Assembly: GCF_042650645.1 (NCBI RefSeq)
Contig: NZ_JBHSBI010000021.1
Span: 1-64,000 of the forward strand
Reading direction: 5' to 3'
Length of the DNA: 64,000 nucleotides
From: Nonomuraea purpurea
GTDB taxonomy: Bacteria; Actinomycetota; Actinomycetes; Streptosporangiales; Streptosporangiaceae
Below are positions 25,234 through 34,306 of this stretch, in pieces. The notes under the pieces are model-generated. The model saw nothing but the letters and a program-made list of their open reading frames with translations. It was not told where the DNA came from and made no database searches. How positions within the stretch are numbered: position 1 is the stretch's first letter; each line of letters begins with the position of its first letter. The translations under genes and the position numbers were made by a program.

Positions 25234-26592
25234 GTGCTTACTGAGACGCTCGGACCCGTTCTGGTCGCCAACCGAGGGGAGATCGCGCGGCGGGTCATCC
25301 GCACGGTCAAGCGGATGGGCCTGCGTGCCATCGCCGTGCACTCGGAGGCCGACGCCGACCTGCCGTTCGTCCGCGAGGCCGACGAGGCCGTGCTGATCGG
25401 GCCCGCCAACCCGGCGCAGAGCTACCTCGACACCGACAAGGTGCTTGAGGCGGCCCGCGCGACCGGCGCGAAGGCGGTGCACCCCGGCTACGGCTTCCTG
25501 TCGGAGAACTCCGCGTTCGCCAGGGCGGTGATCGACGCCGGCATGGTGTGGATCGGCCCCGCGCCCGAGTCCATCGACACGATGGGCGACAAGATCAACG
25601 CCAGGAACCTGATGGAGGCCGCCGGCGTGCCGGTCGCCGCGGGCACCCGCGAGCCGGTCACCGACCTGTCGCAGGCGCTGAAGGCCGCCGAGTCCATCGG
25701 CTATCCGGTCATGGTCAAGACCGCGGGCGGCGGCGGTGGCATCGGCATGAGCGTGGCCCACGACGACGAGGGCCTGGCCAAGGCGTTCGAGCAGGCCGCT
25801 CGGGCGGCGGCCAGGTTCACCGCGGGAGACGCGCTGGCCGGTCCCGCCGTGCTGCTCGAGCGCTACATCGAGCGGGCCCGCCACGTCGAGGTGCAGATCC
25901 TCGGCCTGCCGGACGGCCGCGTGGTGGCGCTCGGCGAGCGCGACTGCTCGGTGCAGCGGCGCCACCAGAAGGTCGTCGAGGAGTCTCCGTCCCCCGGCAT
26001 CACGCCCGAGCTGCGCGAGCGCATGCTGGCCGCGGCGGTGCGGGCCGGTGAGGCCGTCGGCTACCTGGGCGCCGGCACCGTCGAGTGCCTGGTCGACGCC
26101 GACAAGCAGGACTTCGTGTTCCTGGAGATGAACACCAGGCTGCAGGTGGAGCACCCGGTCACCGAGCTGGTCACCGGGCTCGACCTGGTGGAGCTGCAGC
26201 TGCGCGTGGCCGCGGGCGAGAGCCCCGAGGTGCGGCCGGTGAGCGCCGGGCACGCGATCGAGTTCCGGGTGTACGCCGAGGACCCCAAACGCTTCTTCCC
26301 CGGCCCCGGCAAGGTCGTGACGTGGGACGAGCCGACGGGCGAAGGCGTGCGCGTCGACTCCGGCTACGAGGCGGGCAACACCGTCACGCCGTTCTACGAC
26401 CCGCTGATGGCCAAGCTGTGCGTCCACGGCGACAGCAGGGCCGACGCGCTGGAGAAGGGGCGCAAGGCGGTGGCGGCGTTCATCGTCGAGGGGCCGAAGA
26501 ACAACCTGCCATTCTGTGCAGAGCTGCTGGAGAACGCGGAGTTCGTCACCGGCGACTACGACACGGGCCTGGTCGCGCGGATGCGCGCCTAG
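25234..26592 (+). CDS. accC: Biotin carboxylase subunit (acetyl/acyl-CoA carboxylase)
   Basis: 452 residues from GTG 25234. The biotin carboxylase N-domain (VLVANRGEIARRVIRT), ATP-grasp glycine loop (KTAGGGGGIGM), and catalytic region VFLEMNTRLQVEHPVTE are all present. It carboxylates biotin on a carrier protein using ATP and bicarbonate. Unlike most actinobacterial AccA proteins it carries no fused biotinyl domain; a separate 70-residue carrier follows 32 bp downstream. No carboxyltransferase gene is nearby. Confidence 0.94.
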   Translation: MLTETLGPVLVANRGEIARRVIRTVKRMGLRAIAVHSEADADLPFVREADEAVLIGPANPAQSYLDTDKVLEAARATGAKAVHPGYGFLSENSAFARAVIDAGMVWIGPAPESIDTMGDKINARNLMEAAGVPVAAGTREPVTDLSQALKAAESIGYPVMVKTAGGGGGIGMSVAHDDEGLAKAFEQAARAAARFTAGDALAGPAVLLERYIERARHVEVQILGLPDGRVVALGERDCSVQRRHQKVVEESPSPGITPELRERMLAAAVRAGEAVGYLGAGTVECLVDADKQDFVFLEMNTRLQVEHPVTELVTGLDLVELQLRVAAGESPEVRPVSAGHAIEFRVYAEDPKRFFPGPGKVVTWDEPTGEGVRVDSGYEAGNTVTPFYDPLMAKLCVHGDSRADALEKGRKAVAAFIVEGPKNNLPFCAELLENAEFVTGDYDTGLVARMRA

Positions 26593-26624
26593 GGTGAGAA
26601 CATCTGAGAAAGAGGGGAGTCCCG

Positions 26625-26837
26625 GTGGCTGAGGTACGCGCCGAGATGGTGGCCAACGTGTGGAAGGTCGTCGTCAAAGAGGGCGACACCGTCTCCGACG
26701 GAGACACTCTGGTCATCCTCGAGTCGATGAAGATGGAAATCCCGGTGATCGCCGAGGATGACGGTGTGGTGGCGCAGCTCAAGGTGGCTGAGGGCGACGT
26801 GATCCAGGAAGGCGACCTGATCGCCGTCATCGAGTAG
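26625..26837 (+). CDS. Small biotin/lipoyl carrier protein (BCCP-like)
   Basis: 70 residues, essentially a single biotinyl domain. The attachment motif ESMKMEI places the modified Lys at residue 36. It resembles the stand-alone biotinylated protein TB7.3 of mycobacteria, which is also near sigH and pdtaS. It is presumably carboxylated by the biotin carboxylase encoded just upstream. GTG start; its 3' end overlaps the convergent thioesterase gene by 11 bp. Confidence 0.92.
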   Translation: MAEVRAEMVANVWKVVVKEGDTVSDGDTLVILESMKMEIPVIAEDDGVVAQLKVAEGDVIQEGDLIAVIE

Positions 26838-27207
26838 CGCGGGCCAGAAACTTGGCGCGGTCGACGACCACCCGCTCGATCGTGCCCCGGCCCACGACGG
26901 CATGCCTGTCGTGGGCCTCGAAAGCGAAGACCAGCCGCCGCCCGTCGACCTCGGTGAGTTCGACGCCGATCTGCACGTGCGTCCCGAGGGGGCTGGCGGC
27001 CAGATGCTCCAGCTCGACCCTGGTGCCCACGGACGTCTCGTTCGGCCGCAGGTGGTGCTCGACGGCGCGCACGGTCGCGGCCTCGGCCAGGGCGAGCAGT
27101 CGCGGCGTGGCGAGCACCGGTACGTCGCCGCTGCCGATCTTCTTGGCGGTGTCCTCCATCTCGACCATGATGAGCAGCGTGGAGCGCAGACCTGGAGCGA
27201 GCGTCAT
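26827..27207 (-). CDS. Hotdog-fold thioesterase (FlK-like)
   Basis: 126 residues from ATG 27207. Resembles the fluoroacetyl-CoA thioesterase-like branch of hotdog proteins: MTLAPGLRSTL opening, VPVLATPRLLALAEAATV with the Thr and Glu expected at the active site, and a later VFAFEAHDRHAVVGRGTIER strand pair. Most family members are general acyl-CoA thioesterases; no evidence suggests fluoroacetate metabolism here. Convergent overlap of 11 bp with the biotin carrier gene. Confidence 0.78.
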   Translation of the reverse strand: MTLAPGLRSTLLIMVEMEDTAKKIGSGDVPVLATPRLLALAEAATVRAVEHHLRPNETSVGTRVELEHLAASPLGTHVQIGVELTEVDGRRLVFAFEAHDRHAVVGRGTIERVVVDRAKFLARATR

Positions 27208-27450
27208 GGAGCCAAGCCTACTGATGTGACAGGGGCCACTGACTTCCCGGGAAACGCGGACAAGTGTGGGCATAAGGCCGCAGGATAGGGTTTGTACGGC
27301 TTAAAGCATTTGAGTGGCATGTGGGACAGGTGAGTCGTACACTCTCTGAGTTCCGTGACCACTGTGTTACCTGACCGCGACAAAACTTCGCTTTGTTGGA
27401 GTTCCGCGGGGTGGGAGAGGTTACAGAGGTAGGGGGGTAACGGGGGAGTC

Positions 27451-29055
27451 ATGGTGGCCCAAGGGACGACGCTGGCGGGGCGGTATCGGCTGGATACCCG
27501 CATCGGCGCCGGCGGCATGGGCGAGGTGTGGCGCGGCGAGGACATCGTCCTGGCCCGCACCGTCGCCGTGAAGGTGCTGCTCCCGGGCCGAATGGAGGAT
27601 CCTGGCTTCGTCGCCCGCTTCCAGGGGGAGGCGCGGGCGATGGCCACGATCAACCACTCAGGCGTGGTCGACGTCTACGATTACGGCGTCAGCGGCGACA
27701 CTGTCTATTTGGTGATGAAGTTCGTCGACGGCGAGCCGCTCGACCGACTGCTTGCCAGGCTGGGCCGCATCCAGCCGCAGTCGGCGATGGAGCTGATCGC
27801 GCAGGCGGCCTCCGCGTTGCAGGCGGTGCACGACCAGGGCATCGTCCACCGCGACGTCAAGCCGGGCAACCTGCTGGTGCAGCGCGACGGCACGCTGGTG
27901 CTGACCGACTTCGGCATCGCCCGCTCCGACCTGGCCAACCGGCTCACCGACGCCGGCATGGTGCTCGGCACGGCTGCCTACTGCGCCCCGGAGCAGGCCG
28001 AGGGCGCTCCCGTCACGCCGGCGGTCGACATCTACGCGCTCGGCGTGGTCGCCTACGAGTGCCTGGTCGGCCAGCGGCCGTTCGACGGCGACAGCGCGGT
28101 CACGATCGCGCTCAAGCACATCAGGGAGGCGCCGCCGCCGCTGCCCGCCGAGATCCCTCCGGCGGTCCGCACGCTGGTCGAGGTCGCCCTGTCGAAGGAT
28201 CCGGCCCGGCGTTACCCGACGGCCAAGGCCATGAGCGAGGCGGCGCGCGCGGCCGCCAGCGGGCAGGCGACCGCCGTTCCCGAGGCACCGGCCACCGGGG
28301 CCCAGATGGCGCCGCCACCCGAGGCGTACCAGCACCAGCAGCAGACGTCGCCTCAGGGCGGCGGGCAGTACGCCTACCAGACCGGCGCGCAGATGGCCCA
28401 GGAGGAAGCCCCGACCACGGAGCGGCGCGGGAGCCGGCGCGCGGCGAAGGCCCCGCGCAGGACCGGGCTGATCGCGGGCGTCGCCCTCGCGGTGGTGCTC
28501 GGTGCGGGCGCGGGCGCGGTCGCCCTGACCGGCATGACCACCGGCACGCCGCCAGAGGCCACCACCAGCCCTGCCGGTAACGAGACGAGTGAGTCCAAGA
28601 GCCCCAAGCCGCCGAGGAAGATCAGGACGCCCACGCCGGAGCCGACGAAGGAAGAACCCAAGCCGACGGTCACGAGGCCGCAGCCCGCCGAGACCGAAGA
28701 GGAGGAGATCCCGGAGGAGACCCCTTCGCCCACGGTCTCTCCCTCGGTCACCAAGACGCCGACCAAGAACCCGACGGCCACCCCCTCCTCGACGGTCAAG
28801 AAGGTGCTCGTGCCCAACGTCCTTGGGATGGGCACCATCGCGGGCGAGGAGCGGATCTTGGCGGCAGGACTGCAGTCGATGCTCGAGGACAACACCGCCT
28901 CGTCCAACGGCATGCGCTGCGGCAAGATCAGGGCGACGGTGCCCGGCCCCAACAAGTCCGTGGAAGAGGGCAAGACCATCAAGTTGATCATCATCGACGG
29001 CGTCTGCCCCGAGGACGTGCCGACGCCCACCCCGACCCCCACGCCGAAGCCGTAA
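27451..29055 (+). CDS. Membrane Ser/Thr protein kinase with a PASTA-like extracellular domain
   Basis: 534 residues. The Hanks-type kinase domain spans ~10-270: glycine loop IGAGGMGEVW, Lys41, HRDVKPGN (Asp135), DFG (Asp153) and the APE-like CAPEQAEG. A Gln/Ala-rich linker leads to a membrane helix at ~339-361, then a Pro/Thr/Glu-rich stalk and one PASTA-like module at ~450-515 (VPNVLGM start), ending in a PTPTPTP tail. PASTA domains usually sense cell-wall fragments, so a cell-envelope signalling role is likely. Its 3' end is 2 bp from the convergent TPP enzyme gene. Confidence 0.92.
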   Translation: MVAQGTTLAGRYRLDTRIGAGGMGEVWRGEDIVLARTVAVKVLLPGRMEDPGFVARFQGEARAMATINHSGVVDVYDYGVSGDTVYLVMKFVDGEPLDRLLARLGRIQPQSAMELIAQAASALQAVHDQGIVHRDVKPGNLLVQRDGTLVLTDFGIARSDLANRLTDAGMVLGTAAYCAPEQAEGAPVTPAVDIYALGVVAYECLVGQRPFDGDSAVTIALKHIREAPPPLPAEIPPAVRTLVEVALSKDPARRYPTAKAMSEAARAAASGQATAVPEAPATGAQMAPPPEAYQHQQQTSPQGGGQYAYQTGAQMAQEEAPTTERRGSRRAAKAPRRTGLIAGVALAVVLGAGAGAVALTGMTTGTPPEATTSPAGNETSESKSPKPPRKIRTPTPEPTKEEPKPTVTRPQPAETEEEEIPEETPSPTVSPSVTKTPTKNPTATPSSTVKKVLVPNVLGMGTIAGEERILAAGLQSMLEDNTASSNGMRCGKIRATVPGPNKSVEEGKTIKLIIIDGVCPEDVPTPTPTPTPKP

Positions 29056-29057
29056 GC

Positions 29058-30704
29058 TCACACCCCCGTCGTGTTGCGGGGGTAGGCGACCTGGGGGTCG
29101 GTCGCGATGTTGACCAGGTAGGGGATGCCGGAGTCGAAGGCCCTGCGCAGTGCGGGGCCGATCTCCGACGGCTTGGTGACCAGCTCGCCGCCTCCGCCGA
29201 GCGCGGTCACGACCTGGTCGTAGCGGCACTGCGGCTGCAGCTCCGCGGCCACGTCGTAGCCGTACAGGAGCTGCATGGGGTGCTTCTCCAGGCCCCACAT
29301 GCCGTTGTTGCCGCAGATCATGACGACGGGGAGCTTGTGGCGGACGAGGGTGTCGACGTCCATCAGCGAGAAGCCGGCGGCGCCGTCGCCGAGCAGCAGC
29401 ACCACCTGCGAGGACGGCCTGGCCAGGCGGGCGGCGATGGAGTAGCCGAGGCCGGTGCCCAGGCAGCCGTACGGGCCGGGGTCGAGCCAGTTGCCCGGCT
29501 GCTTCGGCTCGACGTACTTGCCCGCGTAGGAGACGAAGTCGCCGCCGTCGCCGATCACCACGGCGTCGTCGGCCAGCACTTTGCCCAGCTCGCCGTAGAC
29601 GCGCATCGGGTGGATCGGGTCGGCCTCGGAGGCGAGCAGTTCGGCGTCGCCGGCGATGGCCGCGGCGGCCGCCTCCGACAACTTCGACACCCAGGAGGCG
29701 TAGGAGCTGGGCTTGACCCCGGCCTCGCCGCAGGCCGTGGACAGGCTCCAGAAGACCACCGACAGGTCGCCCGCGGCGGAGGCGGCCGGCTGCATGTGGG
29801 TGGCCAGCTGCGACGGCGCGTCGGCGATGTGCACGACGCGGGCCAGCGGAGCGCCGTCCTTGCCGCCGAACCAGCCGTAACCCAGGCGGAAGTCGAGCGG
29901 CGTGCCGACCACGATCACCAGGTCGGCCTGGGCGAAGGCGAGGCCGCGGGCGCGGGTGACGAGCAGCTCGTGGCCCGAGGGCAGGATGCCGCGGCCCTGG
30001 CCGTTGGGGATGACCGGCAGTCGCCAGGTCTCGGCGAAGTCGCGGGCGGCCTCCTCGGCGCGGTCCATCCACACGTCGGAGCCGTACACCAGCACGGGCC
30101 GCTCCGCCTCGGCCAGCAACCGCGCGATGCCGGCCAGGTCGTCGGGGTCGGGCTCAAGGGGTGAGGGCGTCTGCGTCCGGGCGAGGTGCGTGGGCGACGG
30201 GGAGAACAGGTGGTCCATGTAGAAGTCGAGGAACACCGGGCCTCGGTGGGGCGCGATCGCCGTGCGGAAGGCCACCTCGACGTCCTGGCCGATCGACTCG
30301 GCGTCGCTCGCGGTGAACGAGAGCTTGGTGATCGGGTCGAGCAGGGGCGGGTGGTCCATCTCCTGCAGGGCGCCGCTGCCCCAGCGCGACTGGGGCGCGC
30401 GGCCGCCCATGACGACCACGGGGGAGCCGTTGAAGTGGGCGGTCGCCACGCCGCTGACGCCGTTGGTGATGCCGGGCCCGGCGGTCAGCACGGCCAGACC
30501 CGGTTTCCTGGTCAGCCTGGCCGTCGCCTCGGCGGCGAAGACCGCGCTCTGCTCGTGGCGTACGTCGAGGATGCGCATCTCCTCGTGCACCGCGCCGTCG
30601 TACAGCGGGAAGACGTGCCCGCCTGACAGGGTGAACATGGTTTCGACGCCATAGGCCTTGGACACGGCGACGGCGGCGTCACCGGCGTGCTTCGCAGACT
30701 CCAT
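29058..30704 (-). CDS. Thiamine-pyrophosphate enzyme, acetolactate synthase-like
   Basis: 548 residues with the three-domain TPP decarboxylase/synthase layout. The activating Glu51 is in DVRHEQSAVFAAEA, and the TPP/Mg motif GDG-x(~25)-NN is LLGDGAAGFSLMDVD followed by ICGNNG. Close relatives are annotated as acetolactate synthase, but the gene stands alone without a regulatory subunit or other branched-chain genes, so oxalyl-CoA decarboxylase or a benzoylformate-type enzyme are alternatives. Substrate not assigned. Confidence 0.85.
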   Translation of the reverse strand: MESAKHAGDAAVAVSKAYGVETMFTLSGGHVFPLYDGAVHEEMRILDVRHEQSAVFAAEATARLTRKPGLAVLTAGPGITNGVSGVATAHFNGSPVVVMGGRAPQSRWGSGALQEMDHPPLLDPITKLSFTASDAESIGQDVEVAFRTAIAPHRGPVFLDFYMDHLFSPSPTHLARTQTPSPLEPDPDDLAGIARLLAEAERPVLVYGSDVWMDRAEEAARDFAETWRLPVIPNGQGRGILPSGHELLVTRARGLAFAQADLVIVVGTPLDFRLGYGWFGGKDGAPLARVVHIADAPSQLATHMQPAASAAGDLSVVFWSLSTACGEAGVKPSSYASWVSKLSEAAAAAIAGDAELLASEADPIHPMRVYGELGKVLADDAVVIGDGGDFVSYAGKYVEPKQPGNWLDPGPYGCLGTGLGYSIAARLARPSSQVVLLLGDGAAGFSLMDVDTLVRHKLPVVMICGNNGMWGLEKHPMQLLYGYDVAAELQPQCRYDQVVTALGGGGELVTKPSEIGPALRRAFDSGIPYLVNIATDPQVAYPRNTTGV

Positions 30705-30744
30705 GCCGGGAACTTACCAACCAGTCACAAGAGTAAACAGACCT

Positions 30745-31521
30745 TCAGTCGCAGCACACCCTGACGGTGCCGTTCGGCGCCTTCGCGGTGACCTTCCTGG
30801 GAGCGCCCGGGGCCTTGACGACGTCGAGGGAGGTACGGGCGGCCTCGGTGGTCACGTCGTAGGCGCCCTCAGGCAGGATCACGGTGACGTCGCCCGTGGT
30901 TCTGACGACCGCCCTGACGTTCGAGGGTAGGTCTTCGAAGCTCGCGTACACGTCGCCGGAGCCGATCTCCAGGTCGGCCCTGTCGCCCTTGAGCAGGACG
31001 GCCTGGATGAGGCCCGAGCCGCTCTTGGCCCACACGTCGCCGGAGACGCGCTGGGCGTTGATGGTGCCGGACACGGAGCTCAGGCGCACGTCGCCGAACA
31101 TGCCGTGGATATTCAGGTCGCCGACCGTTGTGCTGGCGTCGACGTCGGTCTCCGGCGGCAGGAACAGCATGTAGTCGGCCTGGCAGATGGGGCCTTCCGG
31201 CTGGTCGTAGCCGGGGCAGACCGCCTCCAGCCGCAGCGTCCTGGTGGCGGTGTCCCAGACGTCGGAGACGTCGGGCCGCTGGCCGGACCAGCGCAGCCGT
31301 CTGTTGACGAGCAGCTCCCCGGCCTCGCCCGGCAGGATGTGCACGTTCACCTGGCCCTTGGCGACCTTGATCCTGATCTCGTCCTGCGTGAACGGGATGG
31401 ACCTTTCGGAGAAGGCCGACGGCGTTCTGGCGTGGGCGAAGCCCACCCAGATCAGCGCCGTGGACAGCGTCAGCCCGATCACGGTCGCCATCACTCCCGC
31501 GGTCAGCCACGCCGCCCTCAC
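30745..31521 (-). CDS. Membrane-anchored beta-solenoid-like (DUF4097-type) protein coupled to a two-component system
   Basis: 258 residues. One N-terminal membrane segment (~8-28) leads to an extracytoplasmic domain. Residues ~125-255 show repeated short strands of the V-S-G-x-I/V kind (LSSVSGTINAQRVSGDVWAK, SGSGLIQAVL, IGSGDVYASF), characteristic of the DUF4097 beta-repeat family. The GTG start overlaps the stop of the response regulator (GTGA). Function unknown; an output or sensory partner of the kinase-regulator pair is inferred from coupling. Confidence 0.75.
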   Translation of the reverse strand: MRAAWLTAGVMATVIGLTLSTALIWVGFAHARTPSAFSERSIPFTQDEIRIKVAKGQVNVHILPGEAGELLVNRRLRWSGQRPDVSDVWDTATRTLRLEAVCPGYDQPEGPICQADYMLFLPPETDVDASTTVGDLNIHGMFGDVRLSSVSGTINAQRVSGDVWAKSGSGLIQAVLLKGDRADLEIGSGDVYASFEDLPSNVRAVVRTTGDVTVILPEGAYDVTTEAARTSLDVVKAPGAPRKVTAKAPNGTVRVCCD

Positions 31522-32174
31522 GGCAGGCTCCTGATCTTGAGGAACTGCAGGACGGCCAGCACGCGCCGGTGGTCGCCCTCCGCCGGTGACAGGTCGAGCT
31601 TGGCGAAGATGTTGCCGATGTGCTTGCCCACCGCGCCCTCGCTGAGCACCAGGGCCTGGCCGATGCCGGCGTTGGAGCGGCCCTCGGCCATCAGCTTGAG
31701 CACCTCGTGCTCCCGCGGTGTCAGGCGTTCGAGCGGGTCGCTGTTGCCGCGCAGCAGGAGCTGGGCGACGACCTCCGGGTCGAGCGCGGTGCCGCCCGAG
31801 GCGACCCTGCGCAGCGCGTCGATGAACTCCGCCACGTCCGCGACCCGGTCCTTGAGCAGGTAGCCGACCCCGCCCGCCGCCGCGGAGGCGAGGAGTTGGG
31901 CGGCGTAGCGCTCCTCGACGTACTGCGAGAGCACAAGCACGGCCAGGTCCGGCTGCTGGCGGCGCAGCACGAGCGCGGCCCGCAGGCCCTCGTCGGTGTG
32001 CGTGGGCGGCATCCTGACGTCCGTGATCACCAGCTCGGGCCGGTGCTCCTCGGCTGCCCGCAGCAGGCCCTCCGCCTCGTCCACGGCCGCCACCACCTCC
32101 ATGCCTGAGGCGTCGAGCAGCCGGATCAGGCCCTCGCGCAGCAGGACGGAGTCCTCGGCCAGCACTACTCGCAC
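31518..32174 (-). CDS. LuxR/NarL-family response regulator
   Basis: 218 residues: receiver with E7/D8, phosphoacceptor D52 (VITDVRMPP) and the LLKDR Lys, then a LuxR HTH (TPREHEVLKLMAEGRSN). It overlaps the kinase upstream by 10 bp and the anchored protein downstream by 4 bp. It is close in sequence to the regulator at 2295-2942 (shared opening MRVxxAEDSVLLREGL), so the two systems could cross-talk or be ancient duplicates. Confidence 0.92.
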   Translation of the reverse strand: MRVVLAEDSVLLREGLIRLLDASGMEVVAAVDEAEGLLRAAEEHRPELVITDVRMPPTHTDEGLRAALVLRRQQPDLAVLVLSQYVEERYAAQLLASAAAGGVGYLLKDRVADVAEFIDALRRVASGGTALDPEVVAQLLLRGNSDPLERLTPREHEVLKLMAEGRSNAGIGQALVLSEGAVGKHIGNIFAKLDLSPAEGDHRRVLAVLQFLKIRSLP

Positions 32175-33325
32175 GGCAGTTCCACCTCGATCGTCGTCGG
32201 GCCGCCCAGTGGACTGGACAGCCGCAGGGACCCGTCCACCGCGTCGATGCGCTGGGCCAGGCCGCGCAGCCCGGTGCCGCGGTGCATCCCGGCGCCGCCG
32301 CAGCCGTCGTCGTAGACGGACAGGTGCAGGCGGTCGCGCTCGCGCCGCACGCTCACCTCGGCCTTGGTCGCCGCGGCGTGCTTGGCGATGTTGGTCAGTG
32401 CTTCTGACACGATGAAGAAGGCCACCGCCTCGATGGTCGGAGTGGTACGCCGTTCGATGTCGACGCGGAGTTTGACGGGGAAGGGGGCGCGGGCGGCGAT
32501 GCCGGACAGCGCCGCGTCCAGGCCCTGGTCGTTGAGCACGGCCGGGTGCAGCCCTCTGACGAAGTCACGCAGCTCCTTGAGCGCCTGCTTGGCCTCCTCG
32601 TGCGCCCGCACGATGGCCTCGCGGGCCGGCTCGGGCAGGTCGGTCAGGGTGGCCCTGGCTAGGCCGAGGTTCATGGCGAGGGAGACGAGCCGCTGTTGCG
32701 CGCCGTCGTGCAGGTCGCGCTCGATCCTGCGGCGCTCGGCGTCAGCCGCGTCGATCACGCCCGCCCTGCTCTCGGTCAGCGTCTCGATCCGCTGGCCCAG
32801 CTCGGAACGGCTGGGCCCGAGCAGCGTGCGCGCCACCGACAGGTCCAGCGCGGCCATGCCCCTGGCCAGCAGCGGCGCCAGCAGCACCAGCGCGAGCCCC
32901 AGCGCCATGAAGGCCGCCACGACCTTGCCGTCTCTGAGATCGAACAGGAACTCCAGCGGCGGCCGTTGGAAGCGCGGCGGCAGAAACGACAGCAGCCCCA
33001 CGACCGCGCTGCTCCACGTCAGCGCCACCAGCAGCGCGGCCGCCAGGCTCACGAACGGCGACAGCAGGTGGTAGCCGATCTGCCGCCAGGTGGCCCGGCT
33101 GCGCAGCTCGCTCGGTGAGTTCACCGGCGGGATGCGCACGCCGAGGAACGCCTCGAACCGGGAGCGCTGGATCCTGGTGAACCACGGCATGCCGCGCCGC
33201 AACAGCGGCGGGACCGCGATCGCGGCGACCGTCAGCCCGCCGAGCACCACGCCGACCGGCAGACCGATCATCACGTGCGCCGTGTCGAGCCAGGCCCGAG
33301 CCGACCACGGACGGGGGACTTTCAT
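32165..33325 (-). CDS. Two-component sensor histidine kinase, NarL/DesK type (HisKA_3)
   Basis: 386 residues with about four membrane segments in the first 160 residues, the phosphoacceptor motif AERRRIERDLHDGAQQRL (His206) and a C-terminal ATPase domain (SEALTNIAKHA, DDGCGGA, GTGLRGLAQRI). First gene of a minus-strand operon of kinase, regulator and anchored beta-repeat protein. The ends GGPTxIxVELPC are shared with the kinase at 1117-2304. Confidence 0.92.
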   Translation of the reverse strand: MKVPRPWSARAWLDTAHVMIGLPVGVVLGGLTVAAIAVPPLLRRGMPWFTRIQRSRFEAFLGVRIPPVNSPSELRSRATWRQIGYHLLSPFVSLAAALLVALTWSSAVVGLLSFLPPRFQRPPLEFLFDLRDGKVVAAFMALGLALVLLAPLLARGMAALDLSVARTLLGPSRSELGQRIETLTESRAGVIDAADAERRRIERDLHDGAQQRLVSLAMNLGLARATLTDLPEPAREAIVRAHEEAKQALKELRDFVRGLHPAVLNDQGLDAALSGIAARAPFPVKLRVDIERRTTPTIEAVAFFIVSEALTNIAKHAAATKAEVSVRRERDRLHLSVYDDGCGGAGMHRGTGLRGLAQRIDAVDGSLRLSSPLGGPTTIEVELPCE

Positions 33326-33390
33326 TCCTCAACGGTATTGAGCCGGACGGGGTCCGCGAAATGGGCCTGGTGTGCTGGTGGGAGGTGGGG

Positions 33391-34104
33391 TTAGCCCCAC
33401 CCCGCGCGAAAGGGCGCGGGGTCGAATCCGCCGCCCAGCGCCGTGCCCAGTCCGCAGCGCGCCGCCGCGACGAACGCCGCCCGGTCGAGGCGGCCCGCCC
33501 CGTCGTGCAGCGCGCCGGCGAGCGGCCGCGCGGCCAGCATCTCCAGGTCGGCCACGTCGCTGCGCTCGGCGACCCCCGGCGCGTCCGGCCAGCGGCCGAT
33601 GACCAGCCCCGCCAGGTCGAGCCCGCGGTGGGCAAGGACTTCCAGGGTGAGCGCGGCCTGGTTGACCGTGCCGCCGCCGACGCCGGTCACGACGAGCACC
33701 TGTGCCCCCAGCGACCTGGCCAGGTCGGCGATGGTGGCGCCGTCCTCGTCGTAGCGGACGAGCAGCCCTCCTGTGCCCTCCACGACCACGAGCCTGCTGC
33801 TCTCCGCCAGCTCCCGCACCAGGGTCGCGCAGGCGGCCAGCGACACGGGCGGCAGGCCGGCGACCCGGGCCGCGGCGGCGGGCGACAGGGGATCGGAGAA
33901 GCGGGCCAACTCGAACGTGGTGCCGACCCCGGACAGCCGGATCACCTCGTCGACGTCACCGGGCGCGCCGGCGGGCACACCGGTCTGGGCGGGCTTGACC
34001 ACGGCGACAGAAGCCCCCCGCTCCTTCGCCAGCGCGGCCAGGGCGGCGGTCACGACGGTTTTACCCACACCCGTGTCGGTGCCGGTCACGACGAGGACGC
34101 TCAT
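33391..34104 (-). CDS. bioD: Dethiobiotin synthase
   Basis: 237 residues. P-loop GTDTGVGKT at the N-terminus, the substrate-carboxylating Lys in VVKPAQTG, and VVEGTGGLLVRY. It closes the ureido ring of dethiobiotin from diaminopelargonic acid, CO2 and ATP in the cytoplasm. It is an orphan here: no bioA, bioB or bioF is present in the window, although biotin-dependent enzymes lie 7 kb away. Confidence 0.94.
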   Translation of the reverse strand: MSVLVVTGTDTGVGKTVVTAALAALAKERGASVAVVKPAQTGVPAGAPGDVDEVIRLSGVGTTFELARFSDPLSPAAAARVAGLPPVSLAACATLVRELAESSRLVVVEGTGGLLVRYDEDGATIADLARSLGAQVLVVTGVGGGTVNQAALTLEVLAHRGLDLAGLVIGRWPDAPGVAERSDVADLEMLAARPLAGALHDGAGRLDRAAFVAAARCGLGTALGGGFDPAPFRAGWG

Positions 34105-34306
34105 GTCTCTCAGCCTAGAAGTCAGCGAAGAACACGGCCCACATGGCGCTCGTAACGGCGAGTGCCACGTGAGCGTTCACGACCGGCGCTCGAAGGTCGC
34201 GCGCCCACGTCGGCGAGTCCGGGCAACCTGGCCGTGCCGTACAGGATGGTCTTTCAAACAGGACACACGTCGGCGAGCGGGGGTCTTTCAATCGAGCAGG
34301 GATCTT

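Noticed and set aside
28600..29055. Pro/Thr-rich stretch and PTPTPTP tail at the end of the Ser/Thr kinase gene as a DNA repeat
   Set aside because: It is the coding sequence of an extracellular stalk and tail; codons vary, so it is not a separate DNA repeat element.
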